Source of the DNA: Duganella alba
Lineage (GTDB): Bacteria; Pseudomonadota; Gammaproteobacteria; Burkholderiales; Burkholderiaceae_D
DNA length: 64,000 nucleotides
Assembly: GCF_009674495.1 (NCBI RefSeq)
Contig: NZ_WKJN01000021.1
Span: 45,788-109,787, forward strand
Reading direction: 5' to 3'
This document shows positions 17,104 to 25,356 of the stretch, in pieces. Below the pieces are notes generated by a model. That model was not told the DNA's origin and ran no database searches. It saw only the letters and a list, made by a program, of their open reading frames with translations. A program made the translations under genes and the position numbers. Positions within the stretch are counted from its first letter, which is position 1. Each line of letters opens with the position of its first letter.

Positions 17104-18438
17104 TTAAAGCACATAGCGCGACAGGTCTTCGTTGACCGCCAGCGCATCCAGGCGCGCGTTCACATAGGCGGCATCGACCACGATGGTTTTGCCGCTGTCT
17201 TCGCTGGCCGTGAAGGACAGTTCTTCCAGCAGTTTTTCCATCACCGTGTACAGCCGGCGGGCGCCGATGTTTTCGGTGCGCTCATTGACCGAGTAGGCAA
17301 TCTCCGCCAGGCGGGTGATGCCTTCCTGCGCGAACTCCAGCCTGACGTCTTCGGTCGCCAGCAGGGCCTCGTACTGCTTGGTCAGGCAGGCGTCGGTCGC
17401 GGTCAGGATGCGTTCGAAGTCGGCGATCGACAGCGACTCCAGTTCCACGCGGATCGGGAAGCGCCCCTGCAACTCGGGAATCAGGTCCGACGGCTTGGCC
17501 AGGTGGAACGCGCCCGAGGCGATGAACAGGATGTGGTCGGTCTTGATCATGCCGTACTTGGTGTTGACGGTCGTGCCCTCCACCAGCGGCAGCAGGTCGC
17601 GCTGCACGCCGGCGCGCGAGACATCGGCGCCGCCCACTTCCGAACGCGAGGCGATCTTGTCGATCTCGTCGAGGAACACGATGCCGTTCTGCTCGACGTT
17701 CTGGATGGCCTTCTGCTTCATCTCGTCTTCGTTGATGAGCTTGGCGGCTTCCTCGTCGATCAGGAACTTCATCGCTTCGGCGATCTTGACCTTGCGCGCC
17801 TTCTTGCGCTGCGCGCCGATGCCGGAGAACATCGACTTGATCTGCTCGGTCATTTCCTCCATGCCCGGCGGCGCCATGATTTCCATCTGCGGGCCGTTCT
17901 CGGCCAGCTCGATTTCGATTTCCTTGTCGTTCAGCTCGCCTTCGCGCAGGCGCTTGCGGAAGGTCTGACGCGTGGTGTCGTCCTTCGGCGCCTCGGCGCC
18001 CGACGGCGTGAAGCCGAAGTCGCGCGCCGGCGGCAGCAGGATGTCGAGCACGCGGTCTTCGGCGGCGTCTTCGGCGCGGGTGCGCACCTTGGCCATCTCG
18101 GACTGGCGGGTCTGCTTGACGCCGATGTCGATCAGGTCGCGGATGATGGTGTCGACGTCGCGGCCGACATAGCCCACTTCGGTGAACTTGGTGGCTTCGA
18201 TCTTGATGAAGGGGGCGTCGGCCAGCTTGGCCAGGCGGCGCGCGATCTCGGTCTTGCCGACGCCGGTCGGGCCGATCATCAGGATATTTTTCGGCGTGAT
18301 TTCATGGCGCAGCGGTTCTTCCACCTGCTGACGGCGCCAGCGGTTGCGCAGCGCGATGGCGACCGCCTTCTTGGCCTTGCCCTGGCCAACCACGTGTTTG
18401 TCGAGTTCGCCGACGATTTCCTGTGGAGTCATGTTCAT
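17104..18438 (-). CDS. hslU: ATP-dependent protease ATPase subunit HslU
   Basis: 444-residue AAA+ unfoldase that feeds substrates into the HslV peptidase. Walker A is GPTGVGKTEIARRLAKLA (about residue 58), the pore loop is GYVGRD, and Walker B is IVFLDEIDKIA. The I-domain (residues about 110-240) and the C-terminal helix ending RYVL, whose tail docks in HslV, are complete. The ATG at 18438 overlaps the hslV stop (ATGA), in the usual hslVU order. A heat-shock promoter is expected upstream of hslV but not clearly readable. Confidence 0.97.
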   Translation of the reverse strand: MNMTPQEIVGELDKHVVGQGKAKKAVAIALRNRWRRQQVEEPLRHEITPKNILMIGPTGVGKTEIARRLAKLADAPFIKIEATKFTEVGYVGRDVDTIIRDLIDIGVKQTRQSEMAKVRTRAEDAAEDRVLDILLPPARDFGFTPSGAEAPKDDTTRQTFRKRLREGELNDKEIEIELAENGPQMEIMAPPGMEEMTEQIKSMFSGIGAQRKKARKVKIAEAMKFLIDEEAAKLINEDEMKQKAIQNVEQNGIVFLDEIDKIASRSEVGGADVSRAGVQRDLLPLVEGTTVNTKYGMIKTDHILFIASGAFHLAKPSDLIPELQGRFPIRVELESLSIADFERILTATDACLTKQYEALLATEDVRLEFAQEGITRLAEIAYSVNERTENIGARRLYTVMEKLLEELSFTASEDSGKTIVVDAAYVNARLDALAVNEDLSRYVL

Positions 18439-18977
18439 GCTGGATCCAGTGTTTCGATGATGTGGTTCAGATTGGTGTAGATGCACAGCTCACCGGCGAT
18501 GGTCAGTGACTTTTTGACGACTTCCGCCGGCGACAGTTCCGTGTTCTCGACCAGCGCCTTGGCGGCCGACTGGGCGTAGGTGCCGCCGGAGCCGATGGCG
18601 CCGACGCCGTCTTCCGGTTCCAGCACGTCGCCGTTGCCGGTGATGACCAGCGTCGATTCGCTGTCGGCCACCAGCAGCATGGCTTCCAGGCGGCGCAGCA
18701 CGCGGTCGGTGCGCCAGTCCTTGGCCAGTTCGACCGAGGCGCGCAACAGATTGCCCTGGTGTTTTTCCAGCTTGCCTTCAAAGCGGTCAAGCAGGGTGAA
18801 GGCGTCGGCGGTGCCGCCGGCGAAGCCGACCAGGACTTTGCCCTGGTAGACCTTGCGCACTTTGCGGGCCGTGCCCTTCATGACGATATTGCCCAGCGTA
18901 ACCTGGCCGTCGCCGCCCAGCGCTACTTCCTTGCCGCGGCGCACGCACAGGATGGTGGTGCCGTGAAATTGTTCCAT
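18435..18977 (-). CDS. hslV: ATP-dependent protease peptidase subunit HslV
   Basis: 180-residue N-terminal-nucleophile threonine peptidase, proteasome-like, forming double hexamers capped by HslU. The beginning MEQFHGTTILCVRRG shows the short propeptide, with catalytic Thr7 exposed after processing, and the GDGQVTLGN motif is conserved. It is coupled to hslU by an ATGA overlap. It sits 69 bases downstream of the STAS-protein gene on the same strand. Degrades misfolded and regulatory proteins in the cytoplasm. Confidence 0.97.
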   Translation of the reverse strand: MEQFHGTTILCVRRGKEVALGGDGQVTLGNIVMKGTARKVRKVYQGKVLVGFAGGTADAFTLLDRFEGKLEKHQGNLLRASVELAKDWRTDRVLRRLEAMLLVADSESTLVITGNGDVLEPEDGVGAIGSGGTYAQSAAKALVENTELSPAEVVKKSLTIAGELCIYTNLNHIIETLDPA

Positions 18978-19046
18978 AGTTACCTCAAAGTAATGATGCA
19001 GACTGCGTCAAGACTGAAAAGTGGGGCTGGAAAACGAAATTGCAAG

Positions 19047-20351
19047 TTAGTACTTGTGGGGATAAATTCTTGCCAAAGAAGCATAACCCAGCAGGCGCAG
19101 CAGCGCGGTGACCAGGTGGTTGACGTCACGGAAGGCGATCTTGCGGCCCGGCTCGGCGTCGGCCAGCGCCTGCAGCACGCCGTGCAGCTGGATCGCGCTC
19201 GGGTAGTCGATGCGCGTCAGGCGCGAGCAGTCGAACACCAGCGCCGGATACTGTTCAGCATACTGCCGGATGCCGGGCAGTAAAGGCCCAAGTTGATGTT
19301 CTATGATCGGCGGCAACATAAACCGGTCGGGCGAGGCCGGCACGTGTTGCGCCGGCGCCATCGCCACCTTGTGCGGCGGCGTGAACGACGGCGGCGACAC
19401 CTCGAAGGTCACGCAGTAGTCCATGGCCGCGTGTTCGAATTCCTTTTCGCGGTTTTGCAGTTGCAGCAGTTCCAGCAGCAGCAGCCACGGCGCTTCGCCG
19501 TCGTCGCGGCGGCCGACCGCGATGCCGTCGCGCAGCCGCGCCGCCAGCGCCGGCGCGCCGACCAGGATCAGCTCGCGCTGGCCGGCCTGCAACTGGCGCA
19601 GCGTGGCCAGCAGCAACGTGCAGCCTTCGGCGTCCACCGCCGTCACCCGGCTGAATTCGAGCCGCAGCACCGGGCTGGCATCGGCCTGCTGGCGCAGGCG
19701 CTCCAGCTGCGCGGCGATGTGCGCGTCCAGCACGCCGGACAGCGCGGCGGTCGGCGTCAGGCCGGCCCAGCCCGGCGAGGCGGCGGCCAGCTGGGCTGGC
19801 GCCTGCCACGACGGCGGCGAGGTTTCAAAGGTGCTGGCGTAGTCGATCGACAGGTTGTCGAAGGCGTCGTGCTGGCCGCTGGCCTGGTACAGGTCGAACA
19901 GCATCCACCAGGCGCTGCGGTCGCTGTTGTGACCGCTGGTGGCGGCCACCGCCTCGGTCAGCATCTGCTGCGCCACGGCGGCCTGGCCGTTGGCGTACAG
20001 GATGGCGATCTCCTCGATCACCGGCGCGCTGTCGTCGGCGGCCGCCAGCGGCAATTCTTCGCTCAATAACAGGGTGGTGGGGAAGTCGTCCAGCACCTCA
20101 TCAGCGCCGGCGATGGCGGCGGGGCGGGCCGGGCGCTGGCTGCCCCAGGCCGGTTCCGGCAGGTTGAAGATGTCGGCTTCCATCGCCGACTCGATGGCGT
20201 CGATCTTCATGGCGGTGGCGCGGGCGATCTCGCGCTGGCGCGCTTGCTGGTGCTGGCGTTCCAGTTCGCTGTTTGCGGCCAGCCGTGCCTGCTCGTCGTC
20301 GGTCAGCGGCGGCAGCGTGTCGGCTTTCTTGAAGAGAGAGAACAATCCCAT
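19047..20351 (-). CDS. STAS-domain protein, conserved next to hslVU
   Basis: About 434-residue cytoplasmic protein beginning MGLFSLFKK, with an Ala/Gln/Arg-rich helical segment (about residues 20-60), and two regions that look like STAS folds (LEFSRVTAVDAEGCTLLLAT, around residue 230, and LVFDCSRLTRIDYPSAIQLH, near the C terminus). Proteins of this build are commonly found beside hslVU in Burkholderiales; their job is unknown. An alternative ATG at 20357 adds two residues. An own promoter is likely because a strong terminator separates it from dksA. Confidence 0.75.
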   Translation of the reverse strand: MGLFSLFKKADTLPPLTDDEQARLAANSELERQHQQARQREIARATAMKIDAIESAMEADIFNLPEPAWGSQRPARPAAIAGADEVLDDFPTTLLLSEELPLAAADDSAPVIEEIAILYANGQAAVAQQMLTEAVAATSGHNSDRSAWWMLFDLYQASGQHDAFDNLSIDYASTFETSPPSWQAPAQLAAASPGWAGLTPTAALSGVLDAHIAAQLERLRQQADASPVLRLEFSRVTAVDAEGCTLLLATLRQLQAGQRELILVGAPALAARLRDGIAVGRRDDGEAPWLLLLELLQLQNREKEFEHAAMDYCVTFEVSPPSFTPPHKVAMAPAQHVPASPDRFMLPPIIEHQLGPLLPGIRQYAEQYPALVFDCSRLTRIDYPSAIQLHGVLQALADAEPGRKIAFRDVNHLVTALLRLLGYASLARIYPHKY

Positions 20352-20419
20352 CGCCATAGTGTAGCCGGAAGCGTGGCGTTTGCCGCACGATGTATCAAAC
20401 GGGAAATGAAAATTTACGT

Positions 20420-20453
20420 AAAAAAAGCACGCGGTGTCAGGCGCGTGCTTTTT
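20420..20453 (-). terminator. Intrinsic terminator of dksA
   Basis: Read on the minus strand: GCACGCG stem, a short loop and CGCGTGC followed by seven T. Both ends carry A/T runs, so it could work in both directions, but only dksA (ending at 20471) reads into it. Confidence 0.85.
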
Positions 20454-20470
20454 GTCGGGCGTGGACGGGA

Positions 20471-20917
20471 TTAATCGCCGTACAGCTTCTGCTTCAGTTC
20501 GCGGCGTTGCTGGGCTTCCAGCGACAGCGTCGCGGTCGGACGGGCGATCAGGCGTGGAATGCCGATCGGTTCGCCGGTTTCTTCGCACCAGCCATAGTCG
20601 TTGGCGTCGATCGCCGCGATCGATTGCTGGACTTTCTTCAGCAGCTTGCGCTCGCGGTCGCGGGTGCGCAGTTCCAGCGCGTGTTCTTCTTCGATGGTGG
20701 CGCGGTCGGCCGGATCCGGCACCAGCACGGTTTCGCGCAGGTGTTCGGTGGTTTCGCCGGCGTTTTTCAGCAGCTCTTTTTCCAGCTGTTGCAGCTTGGC
20801 CTTGAAGAAAGCCATTTGCGCTGGGTTCATATAGTCCTTGTCATCCATCTTCAGAATTTCTTCTTCGGTCAGGATGCGCTCGGCGGCGGCGGGGGTCGAT
20901 TTATTAGTTTTGGTCAT
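20471..20917 (-). CDS. dksA: RNA polymerase-binding transcription factor DksA, one-cysteine form
   Basis: 148-residue partner of ppGpp in the stringent response, which inserts its coiled-coil in the RNA polymerase secondary channel. The coiled-coil spans about residues 35-105 with tip motif DPADRA (Asp68, Asp71). The C-terminal zinc-finger region has Cys111-x2-Thr114 and Ser132-x2-Ala135 where classical DksA has four Cys, so it probably does not bind zinc. Start at 20917 (MTKTNKS) is preferred over 20956, giving the family length (E. coli 151). The neighbouring gene encodes a COG0523 metallochaperone. Confidence 0.93.
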   Translation of the reverse strand: MTKTNKSTPAAAERILTEEEILKMDDKDYMNPAQMAFFKAKLQQLEKELLKNAGETTEHLRETVLVPDPADRATIEEEHALELRTRDRERKLLKKVQQSIAAIDANDYGWCEETGEPIGIPRLIARPTATLSLEAQQRRELKQKLYGD

Positions 20918-20976
20918 AACTTCGCTTACCTTCGATACGACAGAGTTTTCAATCAAATTAATCAGCCCGAATTTTG

Positions 20977-20990
20977 TGGCTATTTAGCCA
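20977..20990. repeat. Short palindrome between dksA and the COG0523 gene
   Basis: TGGCTA-TT-TAGCCA, a 6-2-6 inverted repeat 60 bases upstream of the dksA start. It could be an operator or a hairpin in the dksA leader. It does not match the Zur-type consensus. Function unknown. Confidence 0.4.
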
Positions 20991-21011
20991 TCCCCACAAA
21001 ACCGGGATAGT

Positions 21012-22067
21012 TTATACCAGACATTGTTCTAAACCGCTAATAAAGATGTCTTTGGGCAGATTTTTACCTATAAATACCATTTTGCTGCCGCGAACGTCGT
21101 TTTCTCCCCATTTCGCGCCCAGGTCGCTGCCCATAATCTGGTGCACGCCCTGGAATACTACCTTGCGGTCGGCGTCCTGCATGAACAATACGCCTTTGTA
21201 GCGCAGCATGCGAGGACCGTAGACATTCACCAGGCCGCCGAGGAATTCGTCCAGCTTGGCAGTATCGAACGGACGGTTGCTCTTGAACACGAAGGCGGCG
21301 ATGTCGTCGGTGTGGTGGCTGTGGTGGTGGTCGTGGTGATCATGATCGTGGCCATGGTGGTCGTGGCCGCAGTGTTCGTCGTGGACGTGGCCGTCTTCGT
21401 GGGTCTGCTCGGTCAGCAGGAAGTCCGGGTCCAGTTCCAGCTTGTCGTTCAGGTTGAAGCCTTTCAGGTCCATCACCTCGGCGATCGGCGCGCGGCCGAA
21501 GTCGGACTTGCTGATCGGCGCGCGCGGGTTGATGCGCGACAGGCGGGCGGTCAGCGCGGCCAGCTGTTCCTCGGTCACCAGGTCGGTCTTGGACAGCAGG
21601 ATCTTGTCGGCGAAACCGACCTGGCGCTGGGCTTCCTCGTGCTGGTCCAGCTGGTCCATGGCATGGCGGGCGTCCACCACGGTGACCACGGCGTCGAGCA
21701 TGTAGTTAGCGCCCACTTCCTCGTCAACGAAGAAGGTCTGCGCCACCGGGCCGGGATTGGCCAGGCCGGTGGTCTCGATGACCACGCGGTCGAACTGGAT
21801 TTCGCCGGCTTCGCGCTTCTGCGCCAGGCTGCCGAGGGCGACGATCAGGTCGCCGCGCACGGTGCAGCAGATGCAGCCGTTGTTCATTTCCACGATCTGT
21901 TCGCCGGTGTCCTGCACCAGGATTTCGTTGTCGATGTTTTCCTGGCCGAATTCATTCTCGATGACGGCGATGCGCATGCCGTGCTCTTCCTGCAGGATGC
22001 GGTTGAGCAGCGTGGTTTTGCCGGCGCCGAGGAAGCCGGTCAGGATGGTGGTGGGAATCATGGCCAT
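21012..22067 (-). CDS. COG0523/CobW-family G3E GTPase, probable zinc metallochaperone
   Basis: About 351-residue GTPase. Walker A is GFLGAGKTTLLN, followed by ENEFG, the metal-binding CxCC motif (NGCICC) and LSKTDL as the base-specificity motif. Between the GTPase and the C-terminal CobW_C domain lies a very His/Asp-rich stretch (about bases 21300-21415, with runs such as HDHHGHDHDHHDHHHSHH), a likely Zn/Ni/Co reservoir. These proteins deliver metal to client enzymes. ATG 22067 or 22061 are preferred; TTG 22085 is also in frame. It lies between xerC and dksA on one strand. Confidence 0.9.
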   Translation of the reverse strand: MAMIPTTILTGFLGAGKTTLLNRILQEEHGMRIAVIENEFGQENIDNEILVQDTGEQIVEMNNGCICCTVRGDLIVALGSLAQKREAGEIQFDRVVIETTGLANPGPVAQTFFVDEEVGANYMLDAVVTVVDARHAMDQLDQHEEAQRQVGFADKILLSKTDLVTEEQLAALTARLSRINPRAPISKSDFGRAPIAEVMDLKGFNLNDKLELDPDFLLTEQTHEDGHVHDEHCGHDHHGHDHDHHDHHHSHHTDDIAAFVFKSNRPFDTAKLDEFLGGLVNVYGPRMLRYKGVLFMQDADRKVVFQGVHQIMGSDLGAKWGENDVRGSKMVFIGKNLPKDIFISGLEQCLV

Positions 22068-22183
22068 GGGTAGGTATCGTTTCAAAATGCGTTAATGCAA
22101 TCGGCTGATTATGCCGGAATTTTTCGGGCGCTTGCAATTCGTCCAATTGAGCAATATCAGCACCGAGGTTCGGTAGCCCACCT

Positions 22184-23119
22184 TTACTTCACTTTGGCGC
22201 GCGGATGGGCTTTGTCGTAGACCTCGGCCAGGTGCTGGAAATCGAGCGCCGTGTAGACCTGGGTCGAGCTGATGCTGCTGTGGCCCAGCATTTCCTGCAC
22301 CGCCCGCAGGTCGCCCGACGATTGCAGCACGTGCGAGGCGAAGGAATGGCGCAGCATGTGCGGATGCACGTGCACCGGCGCGCCGTTGGCCACGCCGTGG
22401 GCTTGCAGCCGCTGCTGGATCACGCGCGGCGTGACGCGGCTGCCGCGCGTGCTGAGGAACAGGGCGTCGCCGCCGTCGGCCGGCGCCGGCCGCACCGCCA
22501 GCCAGGCTTGCAGCGCGTCCATGGCGGCCGCGCCGACCGGCACCACGCGCCGCTTGTTGCCCTTGCCGGTGACGATCACCTCGCGGTTGCCGAGCTCCAC
22601 CCAGCCGAGGCTGCTCTTGCCGGGCGTGACGTCCAGCCCGGCCAGTTCGGACACCCGCAGCCCGCTGGAATACAGCAGTTCGAACATGGCGCGGTTGCAC
22701 AGCTCGATCGGTTCGGGCGCGGCGCCGGCCACCGGCCGCGACGGCGCCACCAGCTGCACGGCGTCGTCCACCGACAGCGCGCGCGGCAAGGTCTTGGCCT
22801 GTTTCGGCGCGCGCACGCCCTGCACCGGGTTGGCCGCCAGCGGCGTGTGTTCGCCGAGCCAGTTGAAAAAGCCGCGCCAGCTGGACAGCTTGCGGGCGAT
22901 GGAACGGGGATCGAGTTGCTGCGCGTGCAGCCTGGCGGTCAGGCGGCGCACAGCGTGCTGGTCCAGCGCGGTCCAGTCCTGCTCGCCGGACAGCGCGGCC
23001 AGTTCCTGCAGATCGCGGGCGTAGGCGGCGGTGGTGTGCGGCGACAGCTGGCGCACGCCGCGCAGATGGGCGAGATAGGCGTCGATCCAGGCCAGCTTGC
23101 TGTCCGGCGCGGCGCCCAT
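22184..23119 (-). CDS. xerC: Tyrosine recombinase XerC
   Basis: 311-residue site-specific recombinase acting with XerD at dif to resolve chromosome dimers. The N-terminal SAM-like core-binding domain (LAWIDAYLAHLRGVRQLSPH) precedes the catalytic domain with Arg in SGLRVSEL, Lys in VTGKGNKRR, HMLRHSFASH, LGHSSI and the nucleophile Tyr in STQVYTALDF. Start ATG 23119 is chosen because the upstream extension falls in the DUF484 gene in another frame. The DUF484 gene ends 11 bases upstream; DUF484-xerC is a common pair in proteobacteria. Confidence 0.95.
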   Translation of the reverse strand: MGAAPDSKLAWIDAYLAHLRGVRQLSPHTTAAYARDLQELAALSGEQDWTALDQHAVRRLTARLHAQQLDPRSIARKLSSWRGFFNWLGEHTPLAANPVQGVRAPKQAKTLPRALSVDDAVQLVAPSRPVAGAAPEPIELCNRAMFELLYSSGLRVSELAGLDVTPGKSSLGWVELGNREVIVTGKGNKRRVVPVGAAAMDALQAWLAVRPAPADGGDALFLSTRGSRVTPRVIQQRLQAHGVANGAPVHVHPHMLRHSFASHVLQSSGDLRAVQEMLGHSSISSTQVYTALDFQHLAEVYDKAHPRAKVK

Positions 23120-23130
23120 GATCTCAGGCT

Positions 23131-23799
23131 TCAGGCCAGCAGCCAGGCCAGCGCGGTGCTGGAGGTTTCGCCGATGTGGATCAGGAAATCGGTGGCCATC
23201 AGCGAGGTGAAGCGGTTGGCGTCCTGCGAACCCATGATCAGCAGGCCGAAGGCTTGCTTGTCGCCCGGCTTGCGCAGCGGGATGATGACGGTCGACACCA
23301 CGGCGCTCGGGTCGTCCAGCCAGCGCACCGCCTCGAAGTCCTTGTTGGCGCCGCAGTACGGGGCCAGCAGGCTGTTGGCGAAGATGCGCGCGTCTTCCGA
23401 CACGCCCTTGACGAACCATTCGTCGGCGTAGTCCGGGGCGGCGCCCCAGATCCGCAGCGTAACCTGCGGCACCTCGAAACTGTTTTTCAGGCCGCTGGCG
23501 ACCGAGTGCGGCATCGAGCCGACATCTTCCGATTGCAGCAGCACCTGGGTCCAGCGGTGGAACTTGTTGGCGATGGCTTCGTTTTCCGACGCCAGGCGCA
23601 TCAGGTTGCTCATGCGCAGTTCCAGCGTTTTGTATTTGTCGCGCAACACTTCCATCTGGCGTTCCTGCAGCGAGACGGCGCGGCCGGTCAGCGGACTGGC
23701 CAGTTTGATTTCACCCAGCAAGTCGGCGTGTTCTTCGAAGAATTGCGGGTGGTCGGTCAGGTACTGCGCGACGAGGGTGGAATCCAGTGGGGCGGTCAT
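23131..23799 (-). CDS. DUF484 family protein
   Basis: 222-residue cytoplasmic protein starting MTAPLDSTLVAQYLTDHPQF. A short helical part (YLTDHPQFFEEHADLLGEI, coiled-coil to about residue 75) leads into a GAF-like domain (residues 80-220). Members are nearly always encoded next to xerC and often dapF, but the role is not known. Start at ATG 23799. Here the gene is cut off from dapF by the porin and Sel1 genes. Confidence 0.88.
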   Translation of the reverse strand: MTAPLDSTLVAQYLTDHPQFFEEHADLLGEIKLASPLTGRAVSLQERQMEVLRDKYKTLELRMSNLMRLASENEAIANKFHRWTQVLLQSEDVGSMPHSVASGLKNSFEVPQVTLRIWGAAPDYADEWFVKGVSEDARIFANSLLAPYCGANKDFEAVRWLDDPSAVVSTVIIPLRKPGDKQAFGLLIMGSQDANRFTSLMATDFLIHIGETSSTALAWLLA

Positions 23800-23839
23800 T
23801 GAGGTACTTTGTATGCGAGGTTGGTGTGCAATTCTAAAC

Positions 23840-23872
23840 GAAAAAAAACGGACATGGTGACCCATGCCCGTC
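23840..23872 (-). terminator. Intrinsic terminator of the porin gene
   Basis: On the minus strand CGGGCATGG, loop GTCA, CCATGTCCG (one G-U pair), followed by eight T. It lies 43 bases after the porin stop and separates it from the DUF484-xerC transcript. Confidence 0.85.
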
Positions 23873-23914
23873 ATTCCCCAACTCACGCTGGCAGTTTCTG
23901 TCGACTGCTCAGGC

Positions 23915-24967
23915 TTAGAAGTTGTGGTGGATACCGACGCTGTAGAAATTGAAGGTGGTGGTGGCGGTCGCTTTGCGGCGGGTGCCGTCCACGTACACAT
24001 AGGTGCGCGGCGAGAAGTTGTAGTCGTAGCCCAGCGAGAATTGCTTGGTCTTGGCGATGGTCGCCACGTTGAGCACGTTGTCGGGCGTCTTGCGGCCGAT
24101 ACCGGCGCGTATCATGCCCGGGCCGATGTTGTAGTTGGCGCCGATCATCCAGGCCTTGGTGATCGGATTGATCGGCGCGCTGAAGTCCTGGTCCTGGCGC
24201 TGGTAGGTGGCCATCAGCTTGAGGTCGTTGATCGGCTTGTACGAGGCGCCGACCGACCACAGCTTGGTGGCCACGGCGTTGCGCTCGTAGGCGCCGTAGG
24301 CGGCAAACGGGCCCTGGGTGGCGGTGGCGCTGACCGAGTAAGGGTACTTGGCCGCCATGCTGTTGGCCGGGAACTGCGGCGCGGCGGCGGTGCCGCGGCC
24401 GATGATGATCGGGTTGTTGTTGGCCTCGCGGCTGGCCACGGTGACGTTCAGCTGGAAGATGTTGGCGATCACCGGCGTGTTGTAGAACACGGCGTTGGAG
24501 AAGCGGTTCAGCGAGTTGCCGGCCACGCTCATCGGATCGCTGGTGTAACCGGCCACCTGCAGGTCGGTCTGGTAGCCGGCCACGGCAGGCATGCCGGACC
24601 AGGGCTCGAAGGCGGTGCTGGTTTCCTGGAAGGCGGTCAGGCCGCGCCCCAGGCGCAGCGTGCCGAAGTCGCCCTGCAGGCCGACCCGGCTCTGGCCCTG
24701 GAACAGCGGACGCACGGTGTTTTCGATGACGCCGGTGTCCGGCTCGTAGCGGATTTCCAGTTGGAACAGCGCCTTCAGGCCGCTGCCCAGGTCTTCGACG
24801 CCGCGGAAGCCCAGCTTGTTGTTGTCGCGCTTGCCGACGGCGGTGATGTCGGTGTCGGTGCGGCGCGACACCCCGGCGTCCAGGGTGCCGTAAATGCTGA
24901 CCGACGACTGCGCGTATGCGCCAGAGAAAACGCCCGTGAGTGCCAGAGCCACCAAAGTTTTCTTCAT
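23915..24967 (-). CDS. Gram-negative porin (Burkholderiales type)
   Basis: 350-residue trimeric general porin. Signal peptide MKKTLVALALTGVFSGAYA, then QSSVSIYGTLDAGVSRR, the standard first strand of Burkholderiales porins; a Gly-rich DLGSGLKALFQLE strand, the loop 3 region and a C-terminal strand ending FYSVGIHHNF with terminal Phe. Length is that of a 16-stranded barrel. ATG 24967 is chosen because an AAGGA site lies 8 bases before it on the minus strand. It is transcribed alone, ending in its own terminator. Confidence 0.95.
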   Translation of the reverse strand: MKKTLVALALTGVFSGAYAQSSVSIYGTLDAGVSRRTDTDITAVGKRDNNKLGFRGVEDLGSGLKALFQLEIRYEPDTGVIENTVRPLFQGQSRVGLQGDFGTLRLGRGLTAFQETSTAFEPWSGMPAVAGYQTDLQVAGYTSDPMSVAGNSLNRFSNAVFYNTPVIANIFQLNVTVASREANNNPIIIGRGTAAAPQFPANSMAAKYPYSVSATATQGPFAAYGAYERNAVATKLWSVGASYKPINDLKLMATYQRQDQDFSAPINPITKAWMIGANYNIGPGMIRAGIGRKTPDNVLNVATIAKTKQFSLGYDYNFSPRTYVYVDGTRRKATATTTFNFYSVGIHHNF

Positions 24968-25356
24968 TTTTATTCCTTTTATAAGTGTATTTCTCATCCC
25001 CACCGCTGCCTGACCGGTTGCTAGAACCTTAATAGGTCGCTGGCGCGACGGCGCTGGAATGGTCGAGTGGAACGGCTTGTTTTGGTCGAAAGCCGCAGAA
25101 CCAGGGCTTATTGTTGTATTTTCGAAACGTTTATCCGCCGTGTTATCGGGGCCGTCCGGGGCCTTGTTTGCTTTCGTCCGGGCATCAAAACAGCTCTAGC
25201 GTACAGGCGGGGGTGGGGGGCGTCGCTTGTGGCAGATCAATCCGGGCGCGCATATTGTTTAGCGTGTGGCGCGGATGGCACGCTACACTAGGATACAAAT
25301 GGCGCCGCAGACCGCACAGCGGCGCCCCCCGCTTCGATGACTTGCACGCAGAGATA
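24968..25356. other. 389-base intergenic region between porin and Sel1 gene
   Basis: Contains the divergent promoters. Near the porin it is A/T-rich (ribosome site AAGGA and the stretch TTTTATAAGTGTATTT). No coding frame with a credible ribosome site was found. Close to the Sel1 gene lies a strong inverted repeat (listed separately). No repeat or insertion sequence end was recognised. Confidence 0.6.
25301..25326 (+). promoter_or_regulatory. Strong hairpin in the leader of the Sel1-repeat gene
   Basis: GGCGCCGC (25301-25308), 10-base loop AGACCGCACA, GCGGCGCC (25319-25326). All eight pairs are G-C. It stands 30 bases before the ATG at 25357 and is not followed by a T-run, so it may act on translation or mRNA stability. 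Confidence 0.5.

Noticed and set aside
20918..22183. Zur box at dksA or the COG0523 gene
   Set aside because: No palindrome of the GTTATAnnATAAC type was found; the TGGCTA/TAGCCA repeat is different.
25067..25291. Small plus-strand frame in the porin-Sel1 intergenic region
   Set aside because: No ribosome site, no sensible composition, and it lies in the promoter region.
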